Part shown: in pieces, positions 11,957-22,699 of the stretch
How positions within the stretch are numbered: the first letter of the stretch is position 1
Layout of the letters: each line of letters starts with the position of its first letter
Source of the DNA: Adiantum capillus-veneris
Taxonomy: Eukaryota; Streptophyta; Polypodiopsida; Polypodiales; Pteridaceae
DNA length: 64,000 bases
Direction: 5' to 3'
Assembly: GCA_014529385.2 (NCBI GenBank)
Contig: CM043950.1
Span: 149,916,945 to 149,980,944 of the forward strand
The notes under the pieces: generated by a model
Told to the model about the DNA's origin: nothing
Database searches by the model: none
Seen by the model: the letters and a program-made list of their open reading frames with translations, nothing else
Made by a program: the position numbers and the translations under genes

Positions 11957-12444
11957 TTAGGAGATTTCGGAAGGTCTTTTGGAAGAGAGAGGAAAATAAG
12001 CTCCCCCAATGAGAGAAGAGCCTACGTTACGTAGAAAAATAGATTGATATTAACAAAAAAATTATAATGGTGTCCCCTCTCCTCATTTAATAATCTAGTG
12101 GTCCTTGAAGACAATCACTCTCTTTCATTTAATGAGAGCACCTTTTTCAGAAGTTAGATGCGGTGCATTTAATATGGCTTACGTCATCACTGGAATTCAA
12201 AAAGTCACAAAACTATCAAGTGGTTGAAGATTTTGAAACTTTTGATACTGTCAATGCGTCCGGAATGCCCAAATATCCTAGAAATGAATGTCTAATTGCC
12301 TCACTCCCACATCCAAAGAGGCAAAAAATGTCAAAAACCCCTATAAAAAGAACTTTTACTAACGACGCACGAGGGGAAATTCCAAAATTTTGCAATGCTC
12401 TCGCGCGCGCTGTTAGTAAAAAACCCCTTTTTTCCTCTTTTTAG
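11957..12444 (+). repeat. Left long terminal inverted repeat
   Basis: Pairs with 14545-15028 in inverted orientation at roughly 70-75 % identity by eye. The best block includes CTTACGTCATCACTGGAA and the codon-like stretch translated as FDT.NA..PKYP.NECL on both arms. The open frame at 12163-12444 is therefore mirrored at 14756-14481 and is not good evidence of a gene. Confidence 0.75.
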
Positions 12445-13939
12445 GGAGCTTTTTGAGAGGAAAATGTCAAAAAACCTCTAAAAAGGGGCTTTCTTGAAAG
12501 ATAAGTGTTAAGAAACCCACTAAAGAAAGCTTTGTACTAACGGCATGCTGTCGTGCTGTGACACGTACATAGTGGGAACGCATGCTACAAGATCTATCTT
12601 GTAATTTTTTAGATACATAATTATCTTTCCTATAATTTACATATAAATATTTAAGTATAATAATAAGCCTTCTATCTCATCCTATTATTTTTCTCAAGGT
12701 GTTACCTATTCTTACTTTACCATCAGAAAATACTATGGGAAAAAGCATCAATAGCTCCGCCTCTTTAACTTGGGGCAAAAAGCATTGATTCTTTATTTCT
12801 ACTATCTCATTATCATCTCACACCCTAGCTAGATCCTATATCTAGGTAAGATCCAATATATATATATATATATTCTATGTATTTTTCATATTTTTCTTAT
12901 ATTTATTTTTAAATAGCTACTAGGAGGGAATCAAGTCCTAGTGGGACACTAGGTGGCATGATTTTCAAAGATACACTTATTTTAATGCATTATTGCAAGC
13001 ATGATTACAAAACTTTGTCAAGGAGCAATGTCATGCTTTCATATGGCATGAGGTGTCCTTTGGAATCAAATGAAATTCTAGGCTAAGGGGACCACAGGAA
13101 GACTTTTGCTGCCAGAAATGGACCCTATTTTGATGAATTTTTTACACAAGGTTCCAATCCGAATTGGGAAAATGATTTTAAAAATGAAAATCATAGCTTA
13201 TGAGCTGAAGTTTTTGCTCATATTTTTACTTTTTTATTTGGAGCCACGGTTGAGGAGATATGATTGAAATACTGGACCCCCAATCTGCCCACATCATGTA
13301 GGGACAACTCATTTCCAACTTTTCCAATTTCTGTTCACACTGGCTCCTCTCTTCTTGTGTAAACCCTTGGGAGTTCCCTTCACCTATAAAGCGTACTTTT
13401 CTTCCTTGAAAAAATACTCAAGCATTCAAGCCATTGATGAGAGGAATTCTTGAGGGAGTGAGTAGTAATGCCTAATTGTACTAGCATTAACATAAGCTAA
13501 GCCTACACTTTCTCCTAGAGGAAGACTAGCCATCTTTGCATGCTATCCTTGGAAGATCAACTCTAATCAAAGAAGAGCGTGGACTTGGCGTATCAATCAA
13601 AGTTGAATTCTCCCCTCTTTCTTCTCTCTCCATCAATAATGGTGCCGAAGGGTTTGTCAAGTAAGATGTGTTCTACATTGAGGTTTTCTTGATTTCTTGT
13701 TGTTTTCTTTTTCATCTCTAACCCAACATATATATATATCTAATCTCATCTCCTTAACCAAACCTATCTCTCTCACTCTTAGTAATTCATCCTCTCTACA
13801 AATTTTAGGTTCTCCTTGCTATAGGTACATCTCTCCCCGCAACATCCTTATTGCCTACGGGCAAGAATAGGGCTTGGGAGGGAAACTTTCTATCTCTTCA
13901 CTTCTCTCATATCTACATTTCTCACACATACTATCCTAG
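12445..13939. other. Interior of the inverted-repeat element, non-coding part
   Basis: No transposase or other coding region is visible. A TATA-like CCTATAAAGCG near 13383 is followed by a pyrimidine-rich transcript-like stretch ending before the small frames at 13940. This resembles the promoter/leader of element IV (TATA at 27471), so a piece of an element-IV-like LTR and leader may lie here. Short TA runs occur near 12860 and 13730. Confidence 0.4.
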
Positions 13940-14397
13940 ATGAATAACCCACATGATGATCATTTCTATCGCTTTTACTCTATACGATCTATTAGAATTA
14001 ACGTATGGATTAGCCGTAAAATACACTTCCAACAACGTATAGTGTTTCTCTTTGGCCCAGAAAGGCTAATACTTCTATCACCAGATCCCATCATACTACC
14101 TCTCATAGACTATAAATTTTTTTTGACGTAAGCGTAGTTATCTTGCTATGAACCAAGAGGATTTGTACACACAATTAATCCCAATCACTAGAAAAAAATA
14201 TATATATTATGGTAAGCACAAAACTACAATTCCAAAGAACAATTCGTAGCCTATTTGGTCAGTCAATATTGAATGCCATTAACTCATCTATTAACCCTTT
14301 CATATTACCCATGATACGATATGACCATAGCCTTGATTTTTTTCATCTTCGTATTGTTTTTGACATTCTCTTTTGTGTTCTTTCTTTGTGTGTGTGA
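13940..14397 (+). CDS. Two small frames of the pre-gag module family
   Basis: The first frame (13940-14131, 63 codons) contains INVWISRK, FQQRIVFLFGPERL and PIILPLIDY. The second (14209-14397, 62 codons) contains KLQFQRTIRSLFG, INSSINPFILPMI and a degraded end. Both match the paired frames at 28439-28651 and 28735-28947 in front of the gag of element IV, and the single one at 32962-32744 in element VI. Function is unknown; the family is not one I can name. Their presence inside a DNA element suggests capture of, or invasion by, an element-IV-like leader. Confidence 0.6.
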
Positions 14398-14544
14398 GTG
14401 CAAGAGAGAAAAGAGCGAGTCTTCTTTAATTGCACTTCTTTCCAAACCCTAGTCTTCATGGCATCTATGGTTTAACTCCTTCATATAGTTTTTTGTTGAG
14501 TTCTCTCACAAACTCTCACAGCCATAAGCCCGGTGCTTTCTTGG

Positions 14545-15028
14545 AAAGACCGCAAATTTCTCAACAATGCAAGGGGGCATTCTAGAATTTTAGAATGCCT
14601 CCTCGCGTGCCTTAAGTGTAAAAGCCCCATTTTTTGGGGATTTTTTGACTTTTTTTGCCTCTCCAGATGTAGGAACGAGACAAGTAGACATTCATTTTTA
14701 GGGTATTTTGGCGTTTTGTATGCATTGGTGGTGTCAAAAGCCTCAAAATCTATCACTATTTGACAGTTTGTGACATTTCAAGTTCCAGTGATGACGTAAG
14801 CTGCATTGAATGCGGCGTACGTGCCTCTTGAAAAGACACTCGCATTAAATAAAAAAGTGACCGTTTTAAGGACGACTGGGAATATAAATCTTCTTTTTAG
14901 AGTGTCTGGTTGTCCTTTTGGACGTACTCACAAGGTGCAAGTGCTTTTTAAAAGAAGTTTCTAGAGAGAGAGAAATAAAATTTCTTACAAGGAGCCTCCA
15001 AATGACCTCCGAAATTTTCTAATATCTC
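14545..15028 (-). repeat. Right long terminal inverted repeat
   Basis: Inverted partner of 11957-12444. The terminal 27 bp read outward match the left end with few differences. Immediately beyond it the interrupted LTR resumes (CGATCTACTCTCATACC). Confidence 0.75.
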
Positions 15029-15469
15029 GATCTACTCTCATACCCCACTAGCTCTCACCATCTTCAAAGGGTGTGTGAGGTCTTGGGTCTAAGACCATGA
15101 GGGAATTGATGTTGTGTTTTACAAGTGTGAGCTTGGTGCTTGAATCTTCCATTCGTTGCACCAAAAAGTTATTGAAGGACACAAAGTATTGTATTGTAAA
15201 TGTCTCCCTTGATTCGGGAAACCTATAATACAAAGCCTTCTGGTGGGGGGACTGGATCGATGTAAATTCGGTCCTCAACTGTTGTCAATAGCTTAATTTC
15301 TCTCTCTTTTTGAAGTATTTTTCATGCCTATCTAACTAGGTGTCATGCCTTTTGTTGCTCTCTCCATCCAAGCACTCTTGCTATGCTCATTAGGAAGCTA
15401 TTCTAATGAAATGCTCACTATGTCTGTTATTTTCTGCTACACACAAGTTACTAAACATTAAATGTTACA
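15029..15469 (+). repeat. Partial chromovirus LTR, right piece (5' LTR end of copy C)
   Basis: Continues the LTR interrupted at 11956, with the blocks GTGTGTGAGGTCTTGGGTCT and GTCCTCAACTGTTGTCAA. It ends in ATGTTACA at 15469, directly before a primer site. TGT at the start and ACA at the end of the family fit the usual short LTR inverted ends. Confidence 0.8.
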
Positions 15470-15470
15470 T

Positions 15471-15482
15471 TGGTATCAAAGC
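15471..15482 (+). other. Primer binding site, initiator tRNA-Met type
   Basis: TGGTATCAAAGC, one mismatch from TGGTATCAGAGC, the complement of the 3' end of plant initiator tRNA-Met. It lies one base after the LTR end, as expected for minus-strand priming. Confidence 0.85.
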
Positions 15483-15584
15483 ACAAGGTTTCTCTTTTCT
15501 TTCTCAAGAAGAGAGTTCCTCAAGCTAATGTTGGTATTTTAATTGCAATTGAGTAAGTAGAATAGGAAATTTTCAGCCTTGTAG

Positions 15585-16260
15585 TGTGCTTGCTTTGTGA
15601 AAAAAAAGAGCGAGAAAGAGGTCACCCTCTTCTCCATCCTCTTCATCCTCTTCCTCTTATGAAGAAAGTGATGGTGTAGACAAGGAGGAACAAGGGAAGA
15701 AAAAGGAGAGAAATAGGTCACCGTCTTGTCCATCCTCCTCAAATTCATCCTCTTCTGAAGAAAGTGATGGTGCAACTTTCAAACCACCAAAAAGAAGAGG
15801 CCATAGGAAATCCTATGCCGCATGGAAGAGGAAATTCAAGTGCGCAAAAAATTTCAAAGAGGGAGGAAGAACATCCCTTTCCTTACCTATGATGGCACCT
15901 TTGGTGCCACGGACAAAGTCTTGGCCTTCATACAACAATTTGATGTGGTGTTTGTAGATGAGGGATTCATGGAGTCCTCTAAGCTACACCATGTAGCTAT
16001 GCATTTTTAAAATTCCCCCAGGCAATAGTGGTCTAGCCTATGGAGAAAATGGTTGAAGCTCAAAGAACATGGAAATCATTAAGAGCTTCCATCCCGAAGT
16101 AGTTTTTGGCTACCGATGCCAAAGACAAAGTACTGACGAATGGTGAAATCTTGAAGCTCTCTCCCTACAAATCTATTCACAAATATGTAGACAAGTTTTG
16201 GGGACTTACAGTCAAAGCCACTTTCTTCAAAAAGATGGATTTTTGAGAGCAAAAGCAACA
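15585..16260 (+). pseudogene. Chromovirus copy C: broken gag
   Basis: Two copies of the Lys/Ser/acidic stretch ending in ESDGA are read across frames at 15600-15780. The Gag core follows at 15822-16010 (FLTYDGTFGATDKVLAFIQQFD and ESSKLHHVAMHF). Later pieces (KYVDKFWGL equivalent) extend to about 16260. The zinc knuckle found in copies A and D is absent: the sequence jumps from Gag into the protease leader near 16290, so a deletion removed it. Confidence 0.7.
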
Positions 16261-16296
16261 ATTCTGTGCGGGTCTAATTGAAGAATATGGCGGAGT

Positions 16297-16716
16297 ATGC
16301 TAACTCCCAAAGACCCACACCATATACGTGGTCATACACCATGTCTATGCTCACCACAAAGGATCTCCTCTATGCCATGCTTGGAGAAGGTAAGAGAACA
16401 TGATGTTTTTATTCTTTTTGACCTTGGTTCTACTCACAATTTCATATCCACAGAGTTGGCCACCAAACTAGGCATCCAAGCCTATGAGATGGGAGATGTC
16501 CTATCCGCCAATGGTGCTTTCAAGGGGCAAGAAGCCTTAGTCACTCCCTTAATTGGGAAATTGAGGCTCTATGTTCAAAGCTATGTGGACAAGGAGGACT
16601 TCTTTATCTCTCCTCTCAACCACGAGGATATAATCCTAGGGGCACCATGGTTTGATGGCATGGCTGCCAATGTTAAATTCTCTAAAAGGTACTTATTGTA
16701 CATACGCAAGCTTTGA
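16297..16716 (+). pseudogene. Chromovirus copy C: protease
   Basis: A 139-codon frame with HDVFILFDLGSTHNFIS, PLIGKLRLYVQSYVDKEDF and IILGAPWF. This is the retropepsin-like fold of this family, including the second ILG/APW block. The usual DSG triad reads DLG, which should abolish activity. The frame decays after NVKFSKRYLL. The gene continues until 16888, where element II is inserted; its reverse transcriptase resumes at 54265. Confidence 0.8.
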
Positions 16717-16733
16717 ATATGTCAATAAAGAGC

Positions 16734-17370
16734 TCTATTTCTGTGTACATGATTTTTGTAACCATTCTCAAAATGAACCTAATTCTTTAGCAAGAAGAAA
16801 ATATAAACAATCACAAAGAATAAGAGTTATCCACTTTCTCAAGGGATTTCAAGATGTTTTTATTGACAACATACCTTGTGAACTACCTTGTTAACCACCG
16901 GTGTCCACTTCTAGTAGTCATGGGCCGGTCTTGTCGGTCCAATAGGAAAAGGGTAAGAGTGATCATTGATGAGAGGTGCACTCTAACTGGAACATCCAAT
17001 GGTTAGTTGGCTAAGCATGGGCGAGCTCATATAAAAGTCCCCTAAAACTATTTCTGTGTACATGATTTTGTTTACCATTCTCAAAATGAACCTAATTCTT
17101 TAGCAAAAGAAAATATAAACAATCACAAAGAATAAGAGTTATCCACTTTTCTCAAGGAATTTCAAGATGTTTTTATTGACAATATACCTTGTGAACTACC
17201 TTGTTAACCACCCGGTGTCCACTTCTAGTAGTCATGGGCCGGTCTTGTCGTCCAATAGGAAAAGGGTAAGAGTGATCACTGATGAGAGGTGCACTCTAAC
17301 TGGAATATTCAAAGGTTAGTTGGCTAAGCATGGGCGCCCATGTGTGAATGGGCGGAGCTCATATAAAAGT
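16734..17370. repeat. Tandem duplication across the host/LTR junction
   Basis: A unit of about 314 bp occurs twice (16734-17047 and 17048-about 17370). Each unit holds about 150 bp of chromovirus C, the target site TACCT, and the first part of the element II LTR beginning TGTTAACCACC (16889 and 17202). Because both copies contain the junction, the duplication followed the insertion of II. The copies differ by a few per cent, and the first has a short deletion in the LTR part. Confidence 0.85.
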
Positions 17371-17736
17371 CACCTAAACTAAAATTCACTCATTCTCTCA
17401 TTTGTGCAATTGGAGAGTGGTCTTGCTCCATCTCCATCTTTTCTTTATCTCCTTGTGTGTGTGTGTATGCATGAGAGAGAGAGAGAGAGAGAGAGTGTGT
17501 GATTGAGCATTGCGATGATGGCACGAGGGCAGCAAGGTGGTTAATGTGGCACGGCGGTAGATCCTTCTTCATTGCAGCGAGGAATCCTCCACGAAGGCGT
17601 AGTGTAGGGTGGTGAGTGTGACACACTCTTTCTCTCTTAAGCTTACTAGATTAGTCTAGTTTGTGTGCTTGCAGCCATTTGTGGCTCGTACACATGTATG
17701 GCAAGTCCCTTGCATTGACACGTGCGATAGATCGCA
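17202..17736 (+). repeat. Element II 5' LTR
   Basis: About 535 bp, starting TGTTAACC and ending near ATCGCA. It carries a TATA-like ATATAAAAG at 17361 and a (GA)n tract at 17472-17496, both also found in the 3' LTR. A partial earlier copy of its start lies at 16889 because of the tandem duplication. Confidence 0.85.
17361..17368 (+). promoter_or_regulatory. TATA-like box in the element II LTR
   Basis: ATATAAAA, about 160 bp from the LTR start, is repeated at the same place in the 3' LTR (53841). This is the likely core promoter of the element. Confidence 0.55.
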
Positions 17737-17744
17737 TATTTTTT

Positions 17745-17762
17745 TGGCAACGTTGCCGGGGA
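17745..17762 (+). other. Element II primer binding site, tRNA-Asp type
   Basis: TGGCAACGTTGCCGGGGA, two mismatches from TGGCGCCGTTGCCGGGGA, the tRNA-Asp complement used by plant Tat/Athila elements. It follows the LTR after a short T-rich gap. Confidence 0.8.
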
Positions 17763-18704
17763 AATGCCTTGCATTAAGCTCGAGTAGCACTCTATGCTTC
17801 TTTGTGGTGCATTATGAAATGTAGGAAAGGTAGAGAAAGATGTGTGTGGCTTGTTGAGAAGGATTTGTGACCTTTGTTTTGCTGCAGTGTACTGTTTGTT
17901 GTTAATAAGATATTGTAATGTACCCTGTTTTTTCTATATTGATATAAGGTGTAAATACTAAGGTAGTATATCTATAATGTTAGTTTTGTAAGGTACAATA
18001 AGTAGATCTGTTAGCTAATGAGTTGTGTGTAGTATTGTGTTAGTGTGTAACATTAGCTATGCTAGTTGTAAGTAGGTAGGTTAGTTGTTTGTGTGCTCGC
18101 GTGCGCAGCGTGGCCGCGACGACCTTATCCCAAAAATTAAATTTATATAAAAAATTAAAGGTAGGACTACGATCGAGAATATTCTTCAAGCCCAAGCCAA
18201 GCCCAAGCTCACCTTCAAGCTCAGACCTCAGTCATCCTTTAAAATTACTTATTTTAGCCTCACGCGTTAGTAAAAAATCAACCCTTTTGAGGATCATCGG
18301 AGCTTCGGGTAACCGAACGCTGTGCTGCAAAGCAAACCATGACCCCCTAAGCGATACGCTTGTGTTTGAGCTATCACAGGCTCTAATCCAAAAAATGATC
18401 TTAAAAAGATAAAATCTTAAAAAGATTAAAAAAACATCAAAAAAAAAACGGGGTGCAAAACGCCCAACAAAAAATCAGGCGGTTAACCTCTCGAGGGTAT
18501 TCGTCGATACTTGGAGGGTGCCAAAGGCACAGGCATCTACGCTCTTTTCGTGTTGCTAGAGCCGAGCAACTACAGAGCATTTTGATTTACGCGAGTTTTC
18601 ATTACCCACCTACTTTAGGTTCCGAGCCCTCGGCACGAACCTAAGGTAGTACCACTCAGGACCCGGATATAACATCTAGTGACTCTTCCTCTGACTACGA
18701 TATC
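17763..18704 (+). other. Element II 5' leader
   Basis: Mostly non-coding. A 107-codon frame at 18089-18412 has a Pro/Ser-rich middle but no family motif. Poly-A-rich runs occur near 18420-18450. Confidence 0.45.
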
Positions 18705-19082
18705 ATGGAGGGTTACCGAATGCCTAATCCTGATAGTTCAAGCCAAGACATGCATGCCATGGTCCCATGGTCCGGGCCGAGCGTGCTTAGCCGCTTGAAG
18801 GAAACCTTTAGTAGATTCACTTGCTCCGAACATGGAGCTAACGTTGTAAGTGAGGGGGGTGGAGAAGTAAATTATCTATTCATGACCAACATAGACCCTA
18901 TGCTATTAGAGAGTGTATACGTGAATACTCCATTCACTGCACCCCTTGAATCTTCAGAGCTATCCTCCTCCAAGGTTATATTACCTGATGGTAGAATCCT
19001 TGCCGAAGTACAAGAAGTTGAGCGGTATATCATCGCGGCTAGTGAAAAGGAAATTGAGAGCTTACGAAAGGCGGAGCAATGA
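18705..19082 (+). pseudogene. Element II: N-terminal gag region fragment
   Basis: A 125-codon frame from ATG, with a Met/Pro/Ser start, a hydrophobic middle and a helical Glu/Lys end (EVERYIIAASEKEIESLRK). By position, between primer site and Gag core, it is probably the N-terminal part of the element's Gag. No named domain is recognised. Confidence 0.45.
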
Positions 19083-20110
19083 AGAGAGCTAAAAGCAAAA
19101 GCTCCTATGTCAATTTCGTTGCTAGGAGAGAAAACAAGTTCTCGTAAATTAGAAACCACTAAGGGTTAACCCATAGAGAGCCACATTGCATCTAGTTCAA
19201 AAGACACCCCTAGCACCTCAATCCTAGATGTAGCATTCTTAAATGAGAACTGGGAGTACGAACTACAAAAGAAAACTCTGACCGACCTATACACAGGTCA
19301 CACCTATTATGTGGGGTTGGTTAGATGTCCTACAATTCACAATGGGTGCTACTAGTGTGGAGGATCAACAACAAAGAGTTTGTGAGGTCATCCATAGGGT
19401 TATTGAGCTACAGAGATAGAACAAGGGGATCCACATGCCTTCAACGGGTCTCATGATATTCTTGGATACAGGGATATCTAAACAACCAACCTTATCATCA
19501 CAAATGGAGACTCCCTCCGTAAGTCCAATGGATCCTCCATATGTTGTTTTGCCAGGGGTCTCAGTGCAATCTGAGCCCACAAGTGATAGCTTTACTTTTC
19601 CAAGTCTAGCTCATCTTTCCCTTGATGACACCACGGCTACCATACCTACCCCAATGATGGGCATGCCAAGAAACACGCCATGGACCTCATTTGTTAGTAA
19701 AGCACCACTACATGGTAGCTCAATGCCTGCAACAATACCTACAAGTGTGTACCAATCGTATACACCTATAGGTCCTTGTACTCATGTACGTAGTCCCTAC
19801 CCCTCCCATTGTTTCGACAACCTATGCTCCACAACCACGACACCCAAGTTCTTATTTCCATGGGACCATACCGGCTAGCATTAGCATGTCACATTCAACA
19901 TTTGCTATGCCTAGGGCCACACATATGAACTTTGGGCTGCCACATGGCACACCACCGTATCAAACATAGAACCCAAAGGCTTCCTACATGTTGAGCCCAA
20001 TGCCAATACCTACTCCACATGTAGTCTCTGGAGCACCTTCACCCACGATGCCTGCTCACTTAGGTGACTTGGCAACATTTTTTTAAGCTATCAGTCGATC
20101 TATTGCTGAG
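19083..20110 (+). pseudogene. Element II: Pro/Thr-rich gag linker
   Basis: Overlapping frames (19435-19878 and 19784-19969) give a Pro/Thr/Ser/Met-rich sequence with no fold motif. Similar low-complexity linkers precede the capsid region in many plant Gag proteins. Frames change within it, so it is not intact. Confidence 0.4.
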
Positions 20111-20113
20111 AAT

Positions 20114-20930
20114 ATGTGTAACACGCCTAATAGGGAACCTAGAAGTAAGGCAGTACAAATAGCCAAGCTCACACAAAAATTTAGTGGAGATGGGGTTGTG
20201 AGAAAGCATATCGAAGTGTTTGAACAAATATGTGATTCTCTAGGAGAACACAATGACCTGCATAAGAGTAATGCTTTAAGCCTAACCTTAAGTGGGAAGG
20301 CAGGGGATTGGTATAGAACCCTAAGGGTGGAAGAATACATATAAGAGGGAGTTCTTTAGGGTGTAGCCTCTCAGCTCTAGAAAGCCCAATGAGAGGAAGG
20401 AGAGTCGATGAGAGAATTTATTAGTCGCTTAAAGAATTTGAACTGTTGTTGTAATCCAAATGAGAGCTTCAATAATAATCAATTTCGTGATAGACTCATT
20501 AGGGGATTACGACATGAGGATATCTACCATGCCCTAGTCATTAGAGGTATCACCACTTGGGAAGTGGTCAACACCAATGTGATCCAATTGGAGAATAATT
20601 TAATGATTCAAGGAGAAAGAGTTTCTGTTGAGCCTAAATCTACTAGCTCGCAAGCATCGGGGCATCAGCCAATGACACTAAAGCCTATTGCTAAGGAGCC
20701 AAAGATATTTGAGATGAGTTTAGCAGATCTCACCAAGTCCATTCAAGAGAGTCTTAGAGACAATCATGCTCCACAAAACAATCATATGTATCCAAGAAGG
20801 AAGCAGCAATGTTGCTCACTATTGTATGCTATGGACCGCATAGTACCAGTGAATGCCCTACTTTTAGAGTAAAATTCAATGGGAATTGCAATGCGTGTGG
20901 GAGGTATGGTCATCAAGCTAAGGATTCCAT
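20114..20930 (+). pseudogene. Element II: gag capsid region and first zinc knuckle
   Basis: 20114-20344 reads AKLTQKFSGDG...IEVFEQICDSLG and LTLSGKAGDWYRTL, the signature of the retrotransposon Gag capsid domain. 20408-20640 continues with FISRLKNLN and FRDRLIRGLRHEDIY. At 20886-20927 a knuckle CNACGRYGHQAKDS has Cys, Cys and His in place but Ser/Asp where the last Cys should be. Element III is inserted 130 bp further on. Confidence 0.75.
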
Positions 20931-21065
20931 AGTACTTGAGCGCACAATGGCTAATAGACAAACCTTAGCATGGACAGACACACCTCAAGTGCCTGCATTG
21001 ATGCCAGCCACACCTCCTGAACAAACATCACAACACATGGTCCCTAGGGTCCAAAATGTTGTTGT

Positions 21066-22121
21066 TGAAAGGACTCTCTTTCAACAACATTTCCATAATA
21101 ATTCCATTAAAGATTCCTCAAAGATTCTATAAAGATTCCACATGAAGATGGTGATGAAGGAATGAAGATGAAGATGGATGCTGCAACATGAAGATACAAG
21201 TTCATGGACGTCATTGAATATCCCGTTATTATTATTTTGAGCCATTATGGCCACTTTTGTAATGTTTACGGGAACCTCATATTTTAAATCGGCACTTGTA
21301 TTTTGGCCGCAGATGCTTGTATCATGAGTAAAGCCAACTCAGTTTCTTGTAATTAAGCTCTGTAGAAGCCTAGGGACAATTCAGGTCATTTGGCCGCACA
21401 TTATGTTTGAAGGCTTTGTATATAAGCTGGAACCTAAGGCTTTGTAAAAACAACATTACGTTATCTCAATTAATATACAGTCGTGGGTTCTGCAGCACAC
21501 AGTAGTGAGCTTCACGCACACACACCGTCGCGCACACTAATCACATTGCAGATATGAGAGTAGGAGCGTGTTAGCATCGAGGAGCTCTCCGCGTCGACGC
21601 AAGCAATGCAAGCCGAGGACCACATCGCGAGCCCGCATGCTACGAGCTATATTTGGTCGTAAGTACCTCAAACGACATCCGTTCTGAATGATCGAGTAGT
21701 CGTTAGAATCAGGGCGAGAAGCTCTTCGTGTTGATGTCTTTGTAGATCAGTTTCGGACACTTTTGAAATTGCTATTTTGAGTCTATCACGACAGCGATTA
21801 GAGGTCATACAGTTATGGTTTTCAAGGTTTAGGTGTTTGGCCACATAGGATATGTCCTTGTGAGTCTTACCCTCCGATTTCGAGTCATTCCGACTGTTTC
21901 GAGCTTGTAGTGTTTCGTAGGATGCGCTGTCTGTTTCTTTGCTTTATGGTAGTGTTGTGGTAGGATTAGTGACTATAGAGTGTTGTTCGTGTCTAGCTCA
22001 GGGTTGACAACCCAGAGATTGCCTCCATGCCCTAGTCGGGTCAGCTACGTCCTCGGATTGACAGTTTGTTGGTCTGTGTTCTCGCTGTGCTTCATCGTCC
22101 GTCGCGGCGTACCCGCTAACA
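21066..22121 (+). repeat. Element III 5' LTR
   Basis: Starts TGAAAGGACTCTC and ends CCCGCTAACA. A TATA-like TGTATATAAGC lies near 21417. It contains GAGTCTATCACG at 21779, a half-site related to the palindrome of the leader array. Confidence 0.92.
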
Positions 22122-22122
22122 T

Positions 22123-22140
22123 TGGCCCCGTTGCCGTGGA
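22123..22140 (+). other. Element III primer binding site, tRNA-Asp type
   Basis: TGGCCCCGTTGCCGTGGA, two mismatches from the Tat/Athila tRNA-Asp site, one base after the LTR. Confidence 0.8.
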
Positions 22141-22690
22141 TGAAGCGCTTAAACTAGCGTAGACTGCATCACTCGTGTTTGATAGTATAGCGTTTCTCTA
22201 GAGTTTTCTAGCATGTTGTCACCATTTGCCTTCTTAGTGGGAAGTCAGAGAGCGGATCTTTTGACTGAGGGATAGCAAGGGAGCCTGCGTCTCGCTGAGG
22301 TGGTCCACCATGAGGTTGAGGTATGGTTATATTATTTTGTTGTGTGTTTAGATTAGGTTTTATGGTTTGTGTGTTTGGTTGTGAAGAACTTGAAAGAGAA
22401 AAAACGCAAAGAAAAACACAAAAGGTAAGCAGAAGGCTGTTTGCTTGCCAGAAAGCAAAAACAACCATTCAACCATCCAAAGTAGGACTTTAGGTAGTGT
22501 AGAACATCTGATGTTGATCTAGAGAAATTTTGACATGAAAATGTGCTTGAAAACACAAAAGACGAAATTGTGCTGATTATGGTAAAAGTGCTCTAAAATG
22601 GTCGTTTGAAAGCCGATATCAGTGCTTGTTTTTGCATTGGAGACCTTAAGGTAGGGGAAAAACACAGATTTGGTCCAATCCACAAAAAAA
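22141..22690 (+). other. Element III leader before the repeat array
   Basis: Non-coding, A-rich in its second half (a run of A at 22683-22697). Parts near 22550-22690 may be a diverged repeat unit without the palindrome. No gene seen. Confidence 0.4.
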
Positions 22691-22699
22691 AAAAAAAAC

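Larger units (their letters stand above)
11957..15028. mobile_element. Inverted-repeat DNA element (foldback or Mutator-like) inside an LTR
   Basis: A 3.07-kb insertion that splits one LTR. Its ends are inverted copies: ATTAGGAGATTTCGGAAGG at the left and, reversed, ATTAGAAAATTTCGGAGG at the right. The similarity extends inward for roughly 480 bp, best between 12160-12360 and the reverse of 14620-14830. Long terminal inverted repeats of this kind are usual for Mutator-like or foldback elements. No transposase is visible, so it would depend on another element. A target-site duplication is not clear. Its interior carries two small reading frames related to those in front of the gag of element IV. 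Confidence 0.75.

Noticed and set aside
12163-14756. Two similar open frames, 12163-12444 (plus) and 14756-14481 (minus), as a gene family
   Set aside because: They are the two arms of the inverted terminal repeats, so their similarity follows from the DNA repeat and does not show a coding gene.
16889-17201. A separate solo LTR of element II
   Set aside because: It is only the first part of the LTR and lies in a tandem duplication with the true 5' LTR start at 17202.
18089-18412. A host protein-coding gene in the element II leader
   Set aside because: It is Pro/Ser-rich low complexity without domain motifs and lies between the primer site and gag of a retroelement.
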